Shown piece after piece: positions 7,746-14,671 of a DNA stretch of 40,275 nt. This stretch comes from GCA-002790615 sp964438025. GTDB lineage: Bacteria; Patescibacteriota; Minisyncoccia; Moranbacterales; UBA2206. A model generated the notes under the pieces. That model worked only from the letters and a program-made list of their open reading frames with translations. It was not told the DNA's origin and searched no databases. The stretch covers positions 1 to 40,275 of the forward strand of contig CAYTIK010000004.1 in NCBI GenBank assembly GCA_964438025.1, written 5' to 3'. The position numbers were made by a program, and so were the translations under genes. Every line of letters starts with the position of its first letter. Position 1 is the stretch's first letter.

Positions 7746-7768
7746 CTGTTGAGGTCAAACCTCAACAG
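7746..7768. terminator. Hairpin between convergent genes
   Basis: CTGTTGAGG and CCTCAACAG form a perfect 9-bp stem with a 5-base loop, between the end of the small basic protein and the end of the minus-strand metallophosphoesterase. No strong T-run follows on either strand, so it is a weak or shared terminator. Confidence 0.5.
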
Positions 7769-7773
7769 TACAT

Positions 7774-8883
7774 TTAAAGCGGAATCTCGAAAGAATTAAG
7801 CGTTTTTCCATCTACGGAAATTGTCTGGACAGTAACTTTTTTATCCGCCACTTCTACCCAGCCAAAAGCTTGTCCTTTATAAGAATACTCAGCCACGCCG
7901 GCTGCCGGCAATTCATGGTCAAAAGATTCCGTGTTGCCAAAAACAAACTGATAAATCCCGTCAATTTTTTTCCGGCTGGCAATATGCTCATGGCTGGAAA
8001 AGACCGCAGTTATTTTTTCATCCGCCAATATTTTCCACAAAGCGTCACGATCTTTTTTATTTACATCCAGGCTTTCGCCAATTTTAGAACTGACTGGATA
8101 AGCTGGCTCATGGAAAAAGACGAAGGTTAATTTTTGAGAATTGGCTTGTAAATCTTTTTTCAGCCAATCGCGCTGTTTAGTATTGATTAAATATTCTTCG
8201 GGCTTGTCGCTGTTAAGAAAAACTAAATGGGCATTTTTCACATCTAAAGAATAAACCAATTCGGAAAAGCCTTCTGGACCATTGGTAGGAAAATTGAAAA
8301 AATTTTGCCAAATTTTATCGGCTTTATCGCCGCCAATCCGATCATGATTGCCCATAATGGCGTAAGTTTTGGCGAAAAGCGAGCCTAAAACATTTTTCCA
8401 ACTGTCCATTTTTCCTTGGCATTCGCTTTTTCCATCGCAACTGGAAATCAAGTCGCCCAAAGCCACTAAAAATTCCGGATTTTTTTCTTTTAAAATTTTA
8501 CTGGCTTTAAAAAAACCGCCATCTGCCGCGAAGGCTGTTCTTTGCGTATCGCCCAAAACCCCAAAAGAAAATTTATTGACGACGATTTCCAGAGCCGACT
8601 CCTTGGTTTTTTCTTCTGTCGATTCTTCTTTTTTTACTTCTGTTTTATTTTTTTCACTTTGCGCGATATTTTCCGAAGAAGCAGAAGATGACTCCGGGCC
8701 GGACAAATTAATCCCGCCGTCTTTTATATTATTTCTAATAATACTTAAATCATCCGTCAGCGAACTGTTAATCAAGTTGCTGGGAGAATTTTTCAATTTT
8801 TTCTCTGCCAAAAAAACACCCGCGCCAATAGAAATAGCGCCGAGAAAAAGAATCAAAAAAGCGATCCAAAAGCTTTTTTTCAC
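7774..8883 (-). CDS. Membrane-anchored calcineurin-like metallophosphoesterase
   Basis: A 369-residue protein with an N-terminal anchor (about residues 5-26), a low-complexity Ser/Glu/Lys linker (about 31-100) and a calcineurin-like phosphoesterase domain. The two-metal motifs are all present: GDTQ (111-114), GDL (143-145), GNHD (178-181), FHEP with His258, and SSHEH (296-300). The catalytic domain should lie outside the membrane, hydrolysing phosphomonoesters or diesters. Substrate is unknown. The start is GTG at 8883, placed one base after the right end of repeat element copy B, in the same relation as ftsE to copy A. It is convergent with the small ORF at 7669. Confidence 0.88.
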   Translation of the reverse strand: MKKSFWIAFLILFLGAISIGAGVFLAEKKLKNSPSNLINSSLTDDLSIIRNNIKDGGINLSGPESSSASSENIAQSEKNKTEVKKEESTEEKTKESALEIVVNKFSFGVLGDTQRTAFAADGGFFKASKILKEKNPEFLVALGDLISSCDGKSECQGKMDSWKNVLGSLFAKTYAIMGNHDRIGGDKADKIWQNFFNFPTNGPEGFSELVYSLDVKNAHLVFLNSDKPEEYLINTKQRDWLKKDLQANSQKLTFVFFHEPAYPVSSKIGESLDVNKKDRDALWKILADEKITAVFSSHEHIASRKKIDGIYQFVFGNTESFDHELPAAGVAEYSYKGQAFGWVEVADKKVTVQTISVDGKTLNSFEIPL

Positions 8884-8884
8884 A

Positions 8885-9023
8885 CCCAGCAGTAGAACTT
8901 TGACATTATAAAAAACGATTTATAATGGCAAGGTTATTATTTAAAAATAAAACTACCAGATAAAATATAACACCTATTCTAATTTTATCTTGGGCAAAGC
9001 CCAGTCAAAGTTTCACTGCTGGG
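8885..9023 (-). mobile_element. MITE-like element copy B, abutting a GTG start codon
   Basis: A 139-bp element, the reverse-orientation relative of 5642-5774. Read on the minus strand, its first ~34 bases and its last ~27 bases (TATAATGTCAAAG through CTGCTGGG) are identical to copy A, while the middle has diverged with small indels. The same two mismatches separate its terminal repeats. The start of the metallophosphoesterase (GTG) follows one base later. The flanks (CACA at 8881-8884, CATG at 9024-9027) do not form a perfect duplication. TATAAT with TTGCCA 15 bp upstream is retained. Confidence 0.8.
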
Positions 9024-9046
9024 CATGTGTTTCAATCTTAGCATAT

Positions 9047-9074
9047 TTGTCCAAAAGACAAAAAATGGTATAAA
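9047..9074 (+). promoter_or_regulatory. Promoter of the transglutaminase-aminotransferase-FemAB-obg run
   Basis: TTGTCC (9047-9052), 16-bp spacer, then TGG-TATAAA (extended -10, hexamer 9069-9074). The ATG is only 8 bp further on, so transcription would begin at or next to the start codon (leaderless). Confidence 0.55.
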
Positions 9075-9082
9075 ATAAGGCT

Positions 9083-10051
9083 ATGTTTAATTTTGATTTT
9101 TTGACCCGACTTAAGAGCTTCTTAGGCTTGAATCGGAACTATCCGCAAAAAAAGCAGGTTTTTAACTTCTTTTGGGAGATAGAAGTTTTTAATGATTCTT
9201 TGGAACCGGCTCAAGGCGAGCTTTTTTTGCCTTTACCATTGGAAATTCCCAGCCAAAAAATAATCCGAGAGCCAGTTTTTACTCCAGTTACGAATAATGT
9301 TGCTACAGAAGAAAATTATCACAACCGTTATGCTTCCTGGCACATGCAACTGCGACCGGGAGAAAAAAAATCTTTTTTCTGCCAATTCCAGGCAGAAACT
9401 GCCCCGATTAATTTTTTGCCAGATAAAAAATTCCTTTTAAGTGATTATGCTCGGACTGGATTTGAAAATAATATCTGGCTTTCTGCTAACCGTTTTGTCC
9501 AGCCGGAAGATCCGGAGATTCGAAAAATTGCCCGCGATGTCGTTGGGACAGAAAAAGATGTTTTATTGATAATAAAAAAATTAAATGACTATGCCGTTAA
9601 TCGACTTAAATATGGTCGGCCCATTTTAGGTCTTTATTCAGTTTCGGATTCTCTGAAAAAAGAAATGATTGATTGCGGCGGATTTGCCTCACTTTTGATT
9701 TCGCTCTGTCTTTCGCTGGGAATTCCCGCCAGGATTGTTTCTGGTTTTTGGACCGGCTATCCGGATAACACCATGCATGTCTGGGCAGAAATCGGATTGC
9801 CAGATGGTTCTTGGATTCCGGCTGATCCGACAGTGGAAAATTTAAAAAAATTGGGCCGCACAAAAAAAACCGGCCGATTGGGTTTTATCGGCAGCGATCG
9901 AATTGTTTTTTCTCGAGGTTGCGATTTGGAAATAAAAACTAACGTAGGAAAAATCAAAGTTGATGTTTTGCAAAATCCTTTTTATAAAGGCGCTCAAGAA
10001 GAAAAAATAAAAATTAACCATAATTTAAAAACCAAACTGATAACTATATGA
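9083..10051 (+). CDS. Transglutaminase-like (papain-fold) protein
   Basis: A 322-residue protein with a transglutaminase-core domain in its second half. The triad is visible: Cys198 in MIDCGGFASLL, His232 in MHVWAEI, Asp248 in WIPADPT. The N-terminal ~110 residues look like a beta-rich domain of the kind that often precedes bacterial transglutaminase cores. I see no signal peptide, so it may act in the cytoplasm. Bacterial members act as proteases, amidases or cross-linkers; the reaction here is unknown. It overlaps the aminotransferase gene by 4 bp (translational coupling), so its job is probably tied to that pathway. A near-leaderless promoter lies directly upstream. Confidence 0.8.
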   Translation: MFNFDFLTRLKSFLGLNRNYPQKKQVFNFFWEIEVFNDSLEPAQGELFLPLPLEIPSQKIIREPVFTPVTNNVATEENYHNRYASWHMQLRPGEKKSFFCQFQAETAPINFLPDKKFLLSDYARTGFENNIWLSANRFVQPEDPEIRKIARDVVGTEKDVLLIIKKLNDYAVNRLKYGRPILGLYSVSDSLKKEMIDCGGFASLLISLCLSLGIPARIVSGFWTGYPDNTMHVWAEIGLPDGSWIPADPTVENLKKLGRTKKTGRLGFIGSDRIVFSRGCDLEIKTNVGKIKVDVLQNPFYKGAQEEKIKINHNLKTKLITI

Positions 10052-11277
10052 TTTTTACCAGTCTTTCTCCTAACACTCGGGAGGATGATTTAATGTTAAC
10101 TCTAAAAACTCTTCTGATTCCTTCTTGTTGGCAATCCGGAAATGCTGTCGCTGAATTAGAAGATGCTTTTCGCCATTATTTTACAGTTAAATCCGCTTTT
10201 TCTTTCGTCAGCGGCCGCACTGCGCTTTTTGCCATTTTAAAATCACTAGGTATTAAAGAAGGGGATGAAATACTCATCCAGGCTTATACTTGCGTCGCTG
10301 TCGCTGAACCGATTCTATGGTGCCAAGCCAAGCCGATTTACGTCGATTGTGAGACAGATTTTAATCTTTCTCCGGAAGATTTACCCAAAAAAATAACTCC
10401 GCACTGCAAGGCCATTATTGTCCAGCACACTTTCGGCCAGCCAGCCCAACTGGAAAAAATAATTTCCTTCGCCAAAGAGCACAATCTCTGGCTAATTGAA
10501 GATGGCGCCCATTCTTTAGGCAGTATTTATCAAGGTCAAAAAATTGGCACTTTTGGCATTGCCAGTTTTTGGAGTTTTGGCCGGGACAAAGTTATTTCTT
10601 CCACTTTCGGGGGAATGGTCACGACTGATAATGCAGAACTGGCGCAAAAAATTCATGCTTTAAAAAATTCTTTTCTTCCTCCCGGGAAAATATGGATTGG
10701 GCGCCAATTATTGCACCCACTTGTTTTATGGTCGGCTAAAAAAACATACCGCTTTTTAGCACTGGGAAAAATTATTTTGGAATTAGCCAAAAGGTTAAAA
10801 ATAATTTCTTTGGCGGTGGAAGCGCCAGAAAAAAGGGGAGAAGCGCCAACCTTTGCTTTTTACCAAATGCCTAATGCCTTAGCTGCGCTTGCCTTAAATC
10901 AATTTAAAAAATTAGAATTTTTTAACCAGCATCGAAAAAAAATCGCGGCTTTTTACACCCAGGCCTTAAGAAATAATTTTTGCTTTATTTTTCCTCCAAC
11001 AAAGGAAAATTCAGAAAGTATTCATTTACGCTATACGCTTTTAAATCCCCAAGCTCCTCAAATTATCCGGGAAGCTTTACAAAATGGGATAGAACTGGGA
11101 AACTGGTATAATGCGCCTATTGCTCCCAAGGGAGTAGATTACGCCAAAGTTTATTATACGCTGGGTTCTTGCCCGCAAGCGGAAAAATTATCTAAGCAAT
11201 CCGTCAACTTACCGACGCATATTCAAATCACCGAAAAAGATGCACAAAAGATAGTTGATTTTATAAGAAATTATTGA
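10048..11277 (+). CDS. DegT/DnrJ/EryC1-type PLP aminotransferase
   Basis: A 409-residue fold-type I PLP enzyme. SGRTAL (55-60) makes the phosphate-binding turn, EDGAHSLGS carries Asp152 and His155 over the ring nitrogen, and SFGRDKVIS carries the Schiff-base Lys181. Such enzymes aminate keto-sugars on the way to surface polysaccharides and glycoproteins. A hydrophobic insert (about 215-250) is unusual and could be a membrane-touching region. It ends with a TGA stop, evidence that UGA is not recoded. It overlaps the transglutaminase gene by 4 bp and is followed 9 bp later by the FemAB-like gene, so all three are probably one transcript. The substrate cannot be told from sequence. Confidence 0.88.
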   Translation: MIFTSLSPNTREDDLMLTLKTLLIPSCWQSGNAVAELEDAFRHYFTVKSAFSFVSGRTALFAILKSLGIKEGDEILIQAYTCVAVAEPILWCQAKPIYVDCETDFNLSPEDLPKKITPHCKAIIVQHTFGQPAQLEKIISFAKEHNLWLIEDGAHSLGSIYQGQKIGTFGIASFWSFGRDKVISSTFGGMVTTDNAELAQKIHALKNSFLPPGKIWIGRQLLHPLVLWSAKKTYRFLALGKIILELAKRLKIISLAVEAPEKRGEAPTFAFYQMPNALAALALNQFKKLEFFNQHRKKIAAFYTQALRNNFCFIFPPTKENSESIHLRYTLLNPQAPQIIREALQNGIELGNWYNAPIAPKGVDYAKVYYTLGSCPQAEKLSKQSVNLPTHIQITEKDAQKIVDFIRNY

Positions 11278-11286
11278 TTCCAGTAA

Positions 11287-12318
11287 ATGCAATTAAAAGC
11301 CATAACCGACAAGCAAATTTGGGAAAGTTTTATCTTAGAATGCACGGAAAAGACTTTCTTGCAATCTTGGAATTGGGGAGAATTCCAAAAATCTTTGGGC
11401 TATAAAATTTGGCGCTGGGGAATTTATGATAATCAGCAACTTATCTCTGTTCTTTTGGCATTTAAAATAAACGCCAAGCGCGGTTCTTTTTTACTTGTTC
11501 CTCATGGTCCCATAGAAAAAAATCAAACTGCCTGGCAAAAATTACAAATCCTGAAATCTTTTTTATCAGAGCTCAAAAAAATAGCTATACTAGAAAAGGT
11601 AAGTTATATCCGCATCTGTCCCATCTGGAAAAAAACTCCTGCTAATGAAAAACTATTTGCGGATTTAAATTTTCGACTGGCGCCCTTACATACTCATCCA
11701 GAATCCAGCTGGAAACTTAATTTACAGCCGGAATCTAATGAGCTTTTGGGACAAATGAGAAAAACTACCCGCTATTTGATAAAACAAGCAGAAAAAAATT
11801 CGGCTATTGAAATCTTCCAAAGCACCGACGTAAAAGATCTTGAGATTTTTAATAAAATCCATCTAGAAGTGGTGAAAGCTCAGAAATTCGTACCTTTTTC
11901 TCTGGAATATTTTCAAAAAGAATTTCTCGCTTTTGCCCAAGATAACCAGATTGCTATATTTTTTGCCAAATACAAAGGTGCAGTTATCGCAGCAGCTTAT
12001 GAAATTTTTTATTCTCACAACGCTTTTTACCACCATGCCGCTCTGTTGCCGCAATATAAAAAAATTCCCGCGTCTTATCTTTTGCAATGGCGCGCTATCC
12101 AGGAAGCGCAAAAAAGAAATTGCACTATTTATGATTTTTGGGGCTATGCCGATCCGCTTAAAAATCCCGACCATCCTTATGCCGGACCAACTTTATTCAA
12201 GATGGGCTTTGGCGGCTATAAAGACGACTATGTCAAAACTCAGGATTACGTAATTTCTAATTTATATTGGTTGAATTTTCTTGTTGAAAAAACGAGAAAA
12301 ATAATCAGAAAACTTTAA
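11287..12318 (+). CDS. FemAB/FemX-family peptidyl- or acyltransferase
   Basis: A 343-residue protein with the double GNAT fold of FemABX enzymes, which use aminoacyl-tRNA to add amino acids to the peptidoglycan precursor. Recognisable parts are FLQSWNWGEFQKSLGYKIWR at the start, SYIRICPIWKKTP in the first GNAT half, a QMRKTTRYLIKQAEK linker with basic residues, and the C-terminal FWGYADP...HPYAGPTLFKMGFGG stretch. It could build interpeptide bridges or modify another surface polymer; lineage-specific FemAB-like proteins also occur in exopolysaccharide loci. Position after a sugar aminotransferase and before obg does not decide between these. Full length for the family. Confidence 0.85.
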   Translation: MQLKAITDKQIWESFILECTEKTFLQSWNWGEFQKSLGYKIWRWGIYDNQQLISVLLAFKINAKRGSFLLVPHGPIEKNQTAWQKLQILKSFLSELKKIAILEKVSYIRICPIWKKTPANEKLFADLNFRLAPLHTHPESSWKLNLQPESNELLGQMRKTTRYLIKQAEKNSAIEIFQSTDVKDLEIFNKIHLEVVKAQKFVPFSLEYFQKEFLAFAQDNQIAIFFAKYKGAVIAAAYEIFYSHNAFYHHAALLPQYKKIPASYLLQWRAIQEAQKRNCTIYDFWGYADPLKNPDHPYAGPTLFKMGFGGYKDDYVKTQDYVISNLYWLNFLVEKTRKIIRKL

Positions 12319-12322
12319 TCTC

Positions 12323-13273
12323 ATGATAGTCGATGAAATAAAAATCATTTTGGCAGCCGGCAAAGGCGGCGATGGTTTGGCAACTTTTGACCGCACCAAA
12401 GGCAGCCAGGGACCTTCTGGCGGCAAAGGCGGGCATGGTGGCAATATTTATTTTGAGGGGGTGTCTGATTTGACCATTCTGTATAAATACCGCAAAAAAT
12501 ACCATTACGAAGCCTCCAATGGCTCATTGGGAAAAAGCAATAAAGCTACTGGTCATAATGGCCAAGATTTAATTCTTCCAGTCTCTGTCGGTTCAGTTAT
12601 CAAAAATTTGGATACCGGCCAAGCAGAAGAAATCATCCGAGTCGGCCAAAAATTATTAGCTGCCAGCGGCGGTATTGGTGGCCGAGGCAATTTTTATTTC
12701 CGTTCTCCCATCAACATCACTCCGACCCAGGCGGAAAAAGGCAAACCGGGAGAAAAATTTAATTTTTTCATCGAATTGCGATTGATTGCCGATATCGGAT
12801 TAATCGGCTTGCCCAATGTGGGCAAGTCCAGTTTACTCAATCAATTGACTAAGGCGCAAGTCAAAGTGGCTAATTATCATTTTACGACTTTAGAGCCTAA
12901 CCTGGGAACGATTGATAATATTATTTTAGCCGACATTCCCGGATTAATTGAAGGCGCCTCGGCCGGCCGAGGATTAGGTATAAAATTTCTCAAACATATC
13001 CAAAGAACTAAATTCCTTTTTCATTGCCTTTCGTTAGAATCAGCCGATTTAGTTAAAGATTATAAAACTGTTCGCCAGGAATTATCGACTTACAGCAAAA
13101 ATTTAGCTAAAAAGAAAGAGGTTTTGATTTTTACTAAATTTGATTTAATTCAGGAAAGTGAATTAAAGGCTAGAATAAAGCCGTTCGCTAAAAAAGAGAA
13201 GTTTGTTGTTTCCATCCAAGATCCCCGCAGCTTGGAAAAACTGAAAAAATTTATCCAAAGATTAATTGTCTAA
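12323..13273 (+). CDS. obg: GTPase Obg, lacking the C-terminal OCT domain
   Basis: A 316-residue Obg-family GTPase, which associates with the 50S subunit and is involved in ribosome assembly and growth control. The glycine-rich Obg fold covers residues 1 to about 155 (AAGKGGDGLATFDR, GGKGGHGGNIYFEG). The G domain follows: G1 GLPNVGKSS (162-170), switch I TTLEPN, G3 DIPG (204-207) with GLIEGAS, G4 TKFD (271-274), and a G5-like SIQD near the end. It stops at the end of the G domain, so the C-terminal extension found in many Obg proteins is absent. Start 5 bp after the FemAB-like gene, no Shine-Dalgarno sequence. Confidence 0.94.
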   Translation: MIVDEIKIILAAGKGGDGLATFDRTKGSQGPSGGKGGHGGNIYFEGVSDLTILYKYRKKYHYEASNGSLGKSNKATGHNGQDLILPVSVGSVIKNLDTGQAEEIIRVGQKLLAASGGIGGRGNFYFRSPINITPTQAEKGKPGEKFNFFIELRLIADIGLIGLPNVGKSSLLNQLTKAQVKVANYHFTTLEPNLGTIDNIILADIPGLIEGASAGRGLGIKFLKHIQRTKFLFHCLSLESADLVKDYKTVRQELSTYSKNLAKKKEVLIFTKFDLIQESELKARIKPFAKKEKFVVSIQDPRSLEKLKKFIQRLIV

Positions 13274-13459
13274 TATTTTTTTAATTAAAATTTTCTATCC
13301 GCTCTATCTATTTTTCCACAACCGTATTATAACGATAATAAATTACATCTCATTTACTACCATATATGGACGAATGGAAATTAATTTTATAGTTCAAAAA
13401 TATTCATAATTTGACGACCGTATTATTATGAGTGAAATAAAATTTTCCACTTCGCAAAC

Positions 13460-13488
13460 TTGTTAATTGAAAAAAATTATGTTAAAAT
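13460..13488 (+). promoter_or_regulatory. Promoter of the DUF5652-groES unit
   Basis: TTGTTA (13460-13465), 17-bp spacer, TAAAAT (13483-13488), about 33 bp before the ATG. The rest of the 248-bp gap (13274-13521) is AT-rich and holds a 10-bp direct repeat ACCGTATTAT (13321-13330 and 13417-13426), whose meaning I cannot tell, and no gene. Confidence 0.5.
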
Positions 13489-13521
13489 TAACCTTGTAAA
13501 AATAATTAAACTTTTAAACCT

Positions 13522-13782
13522 ATGGAAAAAAACTGGCTCATTTTTGTAATTATCGCCGCTGTATGGACCATCCCCTGGAAAGGTATTGCTCTCTGGAAAG
13601 CTGCTAAAAACCACCAAAAAGCTTGGTTTATCGTTCTTTTTTTAATCAACACTTTGGCATTACTGGAAATAATTTACATTTTTTTCTTTGCGAAGAAAGA
13701 AGCTCTTTCTTCCGAAAAAAATACCTTTATTAATGAGCCTGCTTTGGAAAAACAAATTATCCCACCTAAAAGATTTGTCTAG
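13522..13782 (+). CDS. Small membrane protein, DUF5652-like
   Basis: An 86-residue protein with two membrane segments (about residues 4-20 and 34-56) joined by KGIALWKAAKNHQKAWF, followed by a charged tail. The WTIPWKGIALWKAAK...WFIVLFLINTLALLEIIYI pattern is that of the DUF5652 proteins common in CPR genomes, with no known function. It is 23 bp upstream of groES and probably shares its transcript. A promoter lies upstream. Family assignment is from pattern recognition. Confidence 0.75.
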   Translation: MEKNWLIFVIIAAVWTIPWKGIALWKAAKNHQKAWFIVLFLINTLALLEIIYIFFFAKKEALSSEKNTFINEPALEKQIIPPKRFV

Positions 13783-13805
13783 TAAATTTTAAACTTTTTA
13801 AATAT

Positions 13806-14081
13806 ATGCAGAAAGAAAGTATTCGTCCGCTCAAAGACAATGTTTTGGTTAAATTACTCAAAAAAGACGCTAAAACAAAATCCGGAATAGTGTTACCGGA
13901 AACTGCCAGCGAAGACAAACCTCAGGAAGGGAAAGTCGTCGCCGTGGGCGATAGCAAAGAAATCAAAGTCAAAGCCGGCCAAACCGTCATTTTTGCTAAA
14001 TACAGCGGCACAGAAATAAAAATCAACAATGAAGATTATCTGCTCATCAAAAACGAAGATTTGCTGGCGATTGTTAAATAA
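13806..14081 (+). CDS. groS: Co-chaperonin GroES
   Basis: A 91-residue Hsp10 subunit that caps the GroEL chamber. The family opening IRPLKDNVLVK is near the start, followed by the mobile-loop region KTKSGIVLPETA (about 22-33), the core GKVVAVGD, VIFAKYSGTEIKI, and the closing DYLLIKNEDLLAIVK. Length is normal. groEL is not next to it: the following 590 bp hold only a decayed gene, a change from the usual groES-groEL pair. No HrcA (CIRCE) operator was seen upstream. Start at ATG with no Shine-Dalgarno sequence. Confidence 0.95.
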   Translation: MQKESIRPLKDNVLVKLLKKDAKTKSGIVLPETASEDKPQEGKVVAVGDSKEIKVKAGQTVIFAKYSGTEIKINNEDYLLIKNEDLLAIVK

Positions 14082-14090
14082 ACACTCAGC

Positions 14091-14119
14091 TTGACTATAT
14101 AGCTGTATTTTGCTAGTGT
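14091..14119 (+). promoter_or_regulatory. Promoter upstream of the decayed gene
   Basis: TTGACT (14091-14096), 17-bp spacer, TAGTGT (14114-14119) with TGC just before it. It starts 10 bp after the groES stop and points toward the pseudogene at 14251, leaving a leader of about 125 nt. Confidence 0.5.
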
Positions 14120-14232
14120 TATTTAAAGTTCTTTTTTAGTATTAGTAGCCTTTGCAAATCTTATTGGAAAAACATAAAATTAAAACGCGTAATGAGAGAT
14201 TTCAATTTTAGTTAAGACGGAAAATAACACTA
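14114..14232. repeat. 11-bp inverted repeat bounding a 119-bp leader
   Basis: TAGTGTTATTT (14114-14124) and AAATAACACTA (14222-14232) are exact complements separated by 97 bp. The left arm overlaps the putative -10 and the right arm ends just before the AAAGGAG ribosome site of the pseudogene. It may be a long-range stem or the ends of a small insertion. Confidence 0.4.
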
Positions 14233-14250
14233 TTCTGAAAGGAGAAAGAA

Positions 14251-14525
14251 ATAAAGCTCAGAGATTTGCTTAAAAAATCAATGGAAGAAAATCAAAATCT
14301 CTCGGTTTTTTCCGTGATGAGAACCTCGCAAAAGCGTTTGCTGGAAATCAGATTGATGCCCCCTGGCATAAAACCGAAAAGGCACTCGTTCTGACGGACG
14401 GCGAAGTCGGGTTCTTGATAGGAGATTCTGTAACTCTTCTCGACGATGAAAAAGCCGCATTGGAAACCAGAAAAAAGATTTTAAGCAAACTTTCTAAGGA
14501 GGATAGGGAGTTTCTCAAAGTTTAA
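14251..14525 (+). pseudogene. Decayed small gene: lost start codon and 2-nt frameshift
   Basis: A strong ribosome site AAAGGAG (14238-14244) is followed at the right distance by ATA instead of ATG. From there the frame reads KLRDLLKKSMEENQNL, then runs into a TGA at 14392. Removing one TC from CTCTC (about 14299-14303) switches to a frame that reads on through GFFRDENLAKAFAGNQIDAP, WHKTEKALVLTDGEVGFLIG and DSVTLLDDEKAALETRKK to KLSKEDREFLKV and a TAA at 14525. The joined product would be about 90 residues, acidic and helical at the end. I do not recognise a family. A rho-independent terminator follows. Both lesions together argue for a dead gene; an assembly error in CTCTC is the alternative for the second. 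Confidence 0.6.
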
Positions 14526-14553
14526 GAAAGCACTAAAAAGCAAAAAAATTACC

Positions 14554-14589
14554 AAAAAGGCGACATAGTGGAAACTAATCGCCTTTTTT
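14554..14589 (+). terminator. Rho-independent terminator
   Basis: AAAAAGGCGA and TCGCCTTTTT pair over 9-10 bp around a 15-base loop and end in six Ts. It closes the groES/pseudogene side and faces the minus-strand rhodanese-like gene. Confidence 0.75.
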
Positions 14590-14609
14590 CATTTATTTAC
14601 AAAATTAAC

Positions 14610-14647
14610 ATTAGTCAAAATATTGCATATGCGACAAATTGACTAAT
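14610..14647 (-). terminator. Perfect 9-bp inverted repeat after the rhodanese-like gene
   Basis: ATTAGTCAA (14610-14618) and TTGACTAAT (14639-14647) are exact complements around a 20-base spacer, 24 bp past the stop of the minus-strand gene. Read on the minus strand it is followed by GTTAATTTT, so it is probably a terminator; an operator is possible. Confidence 0.45.
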
Positions 14648-14671
14648 ATTAAAAAGGGGGATTAAAAAATT

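Noticed and set aside
13274..13521. Origin of replication in the AT-rich gap after obg
   Set aside because: Only one or two weak TTTTCCACA-like words and no DnaA-box cluster or dnaA/dnaN neighbour; a promoter explains part of it.
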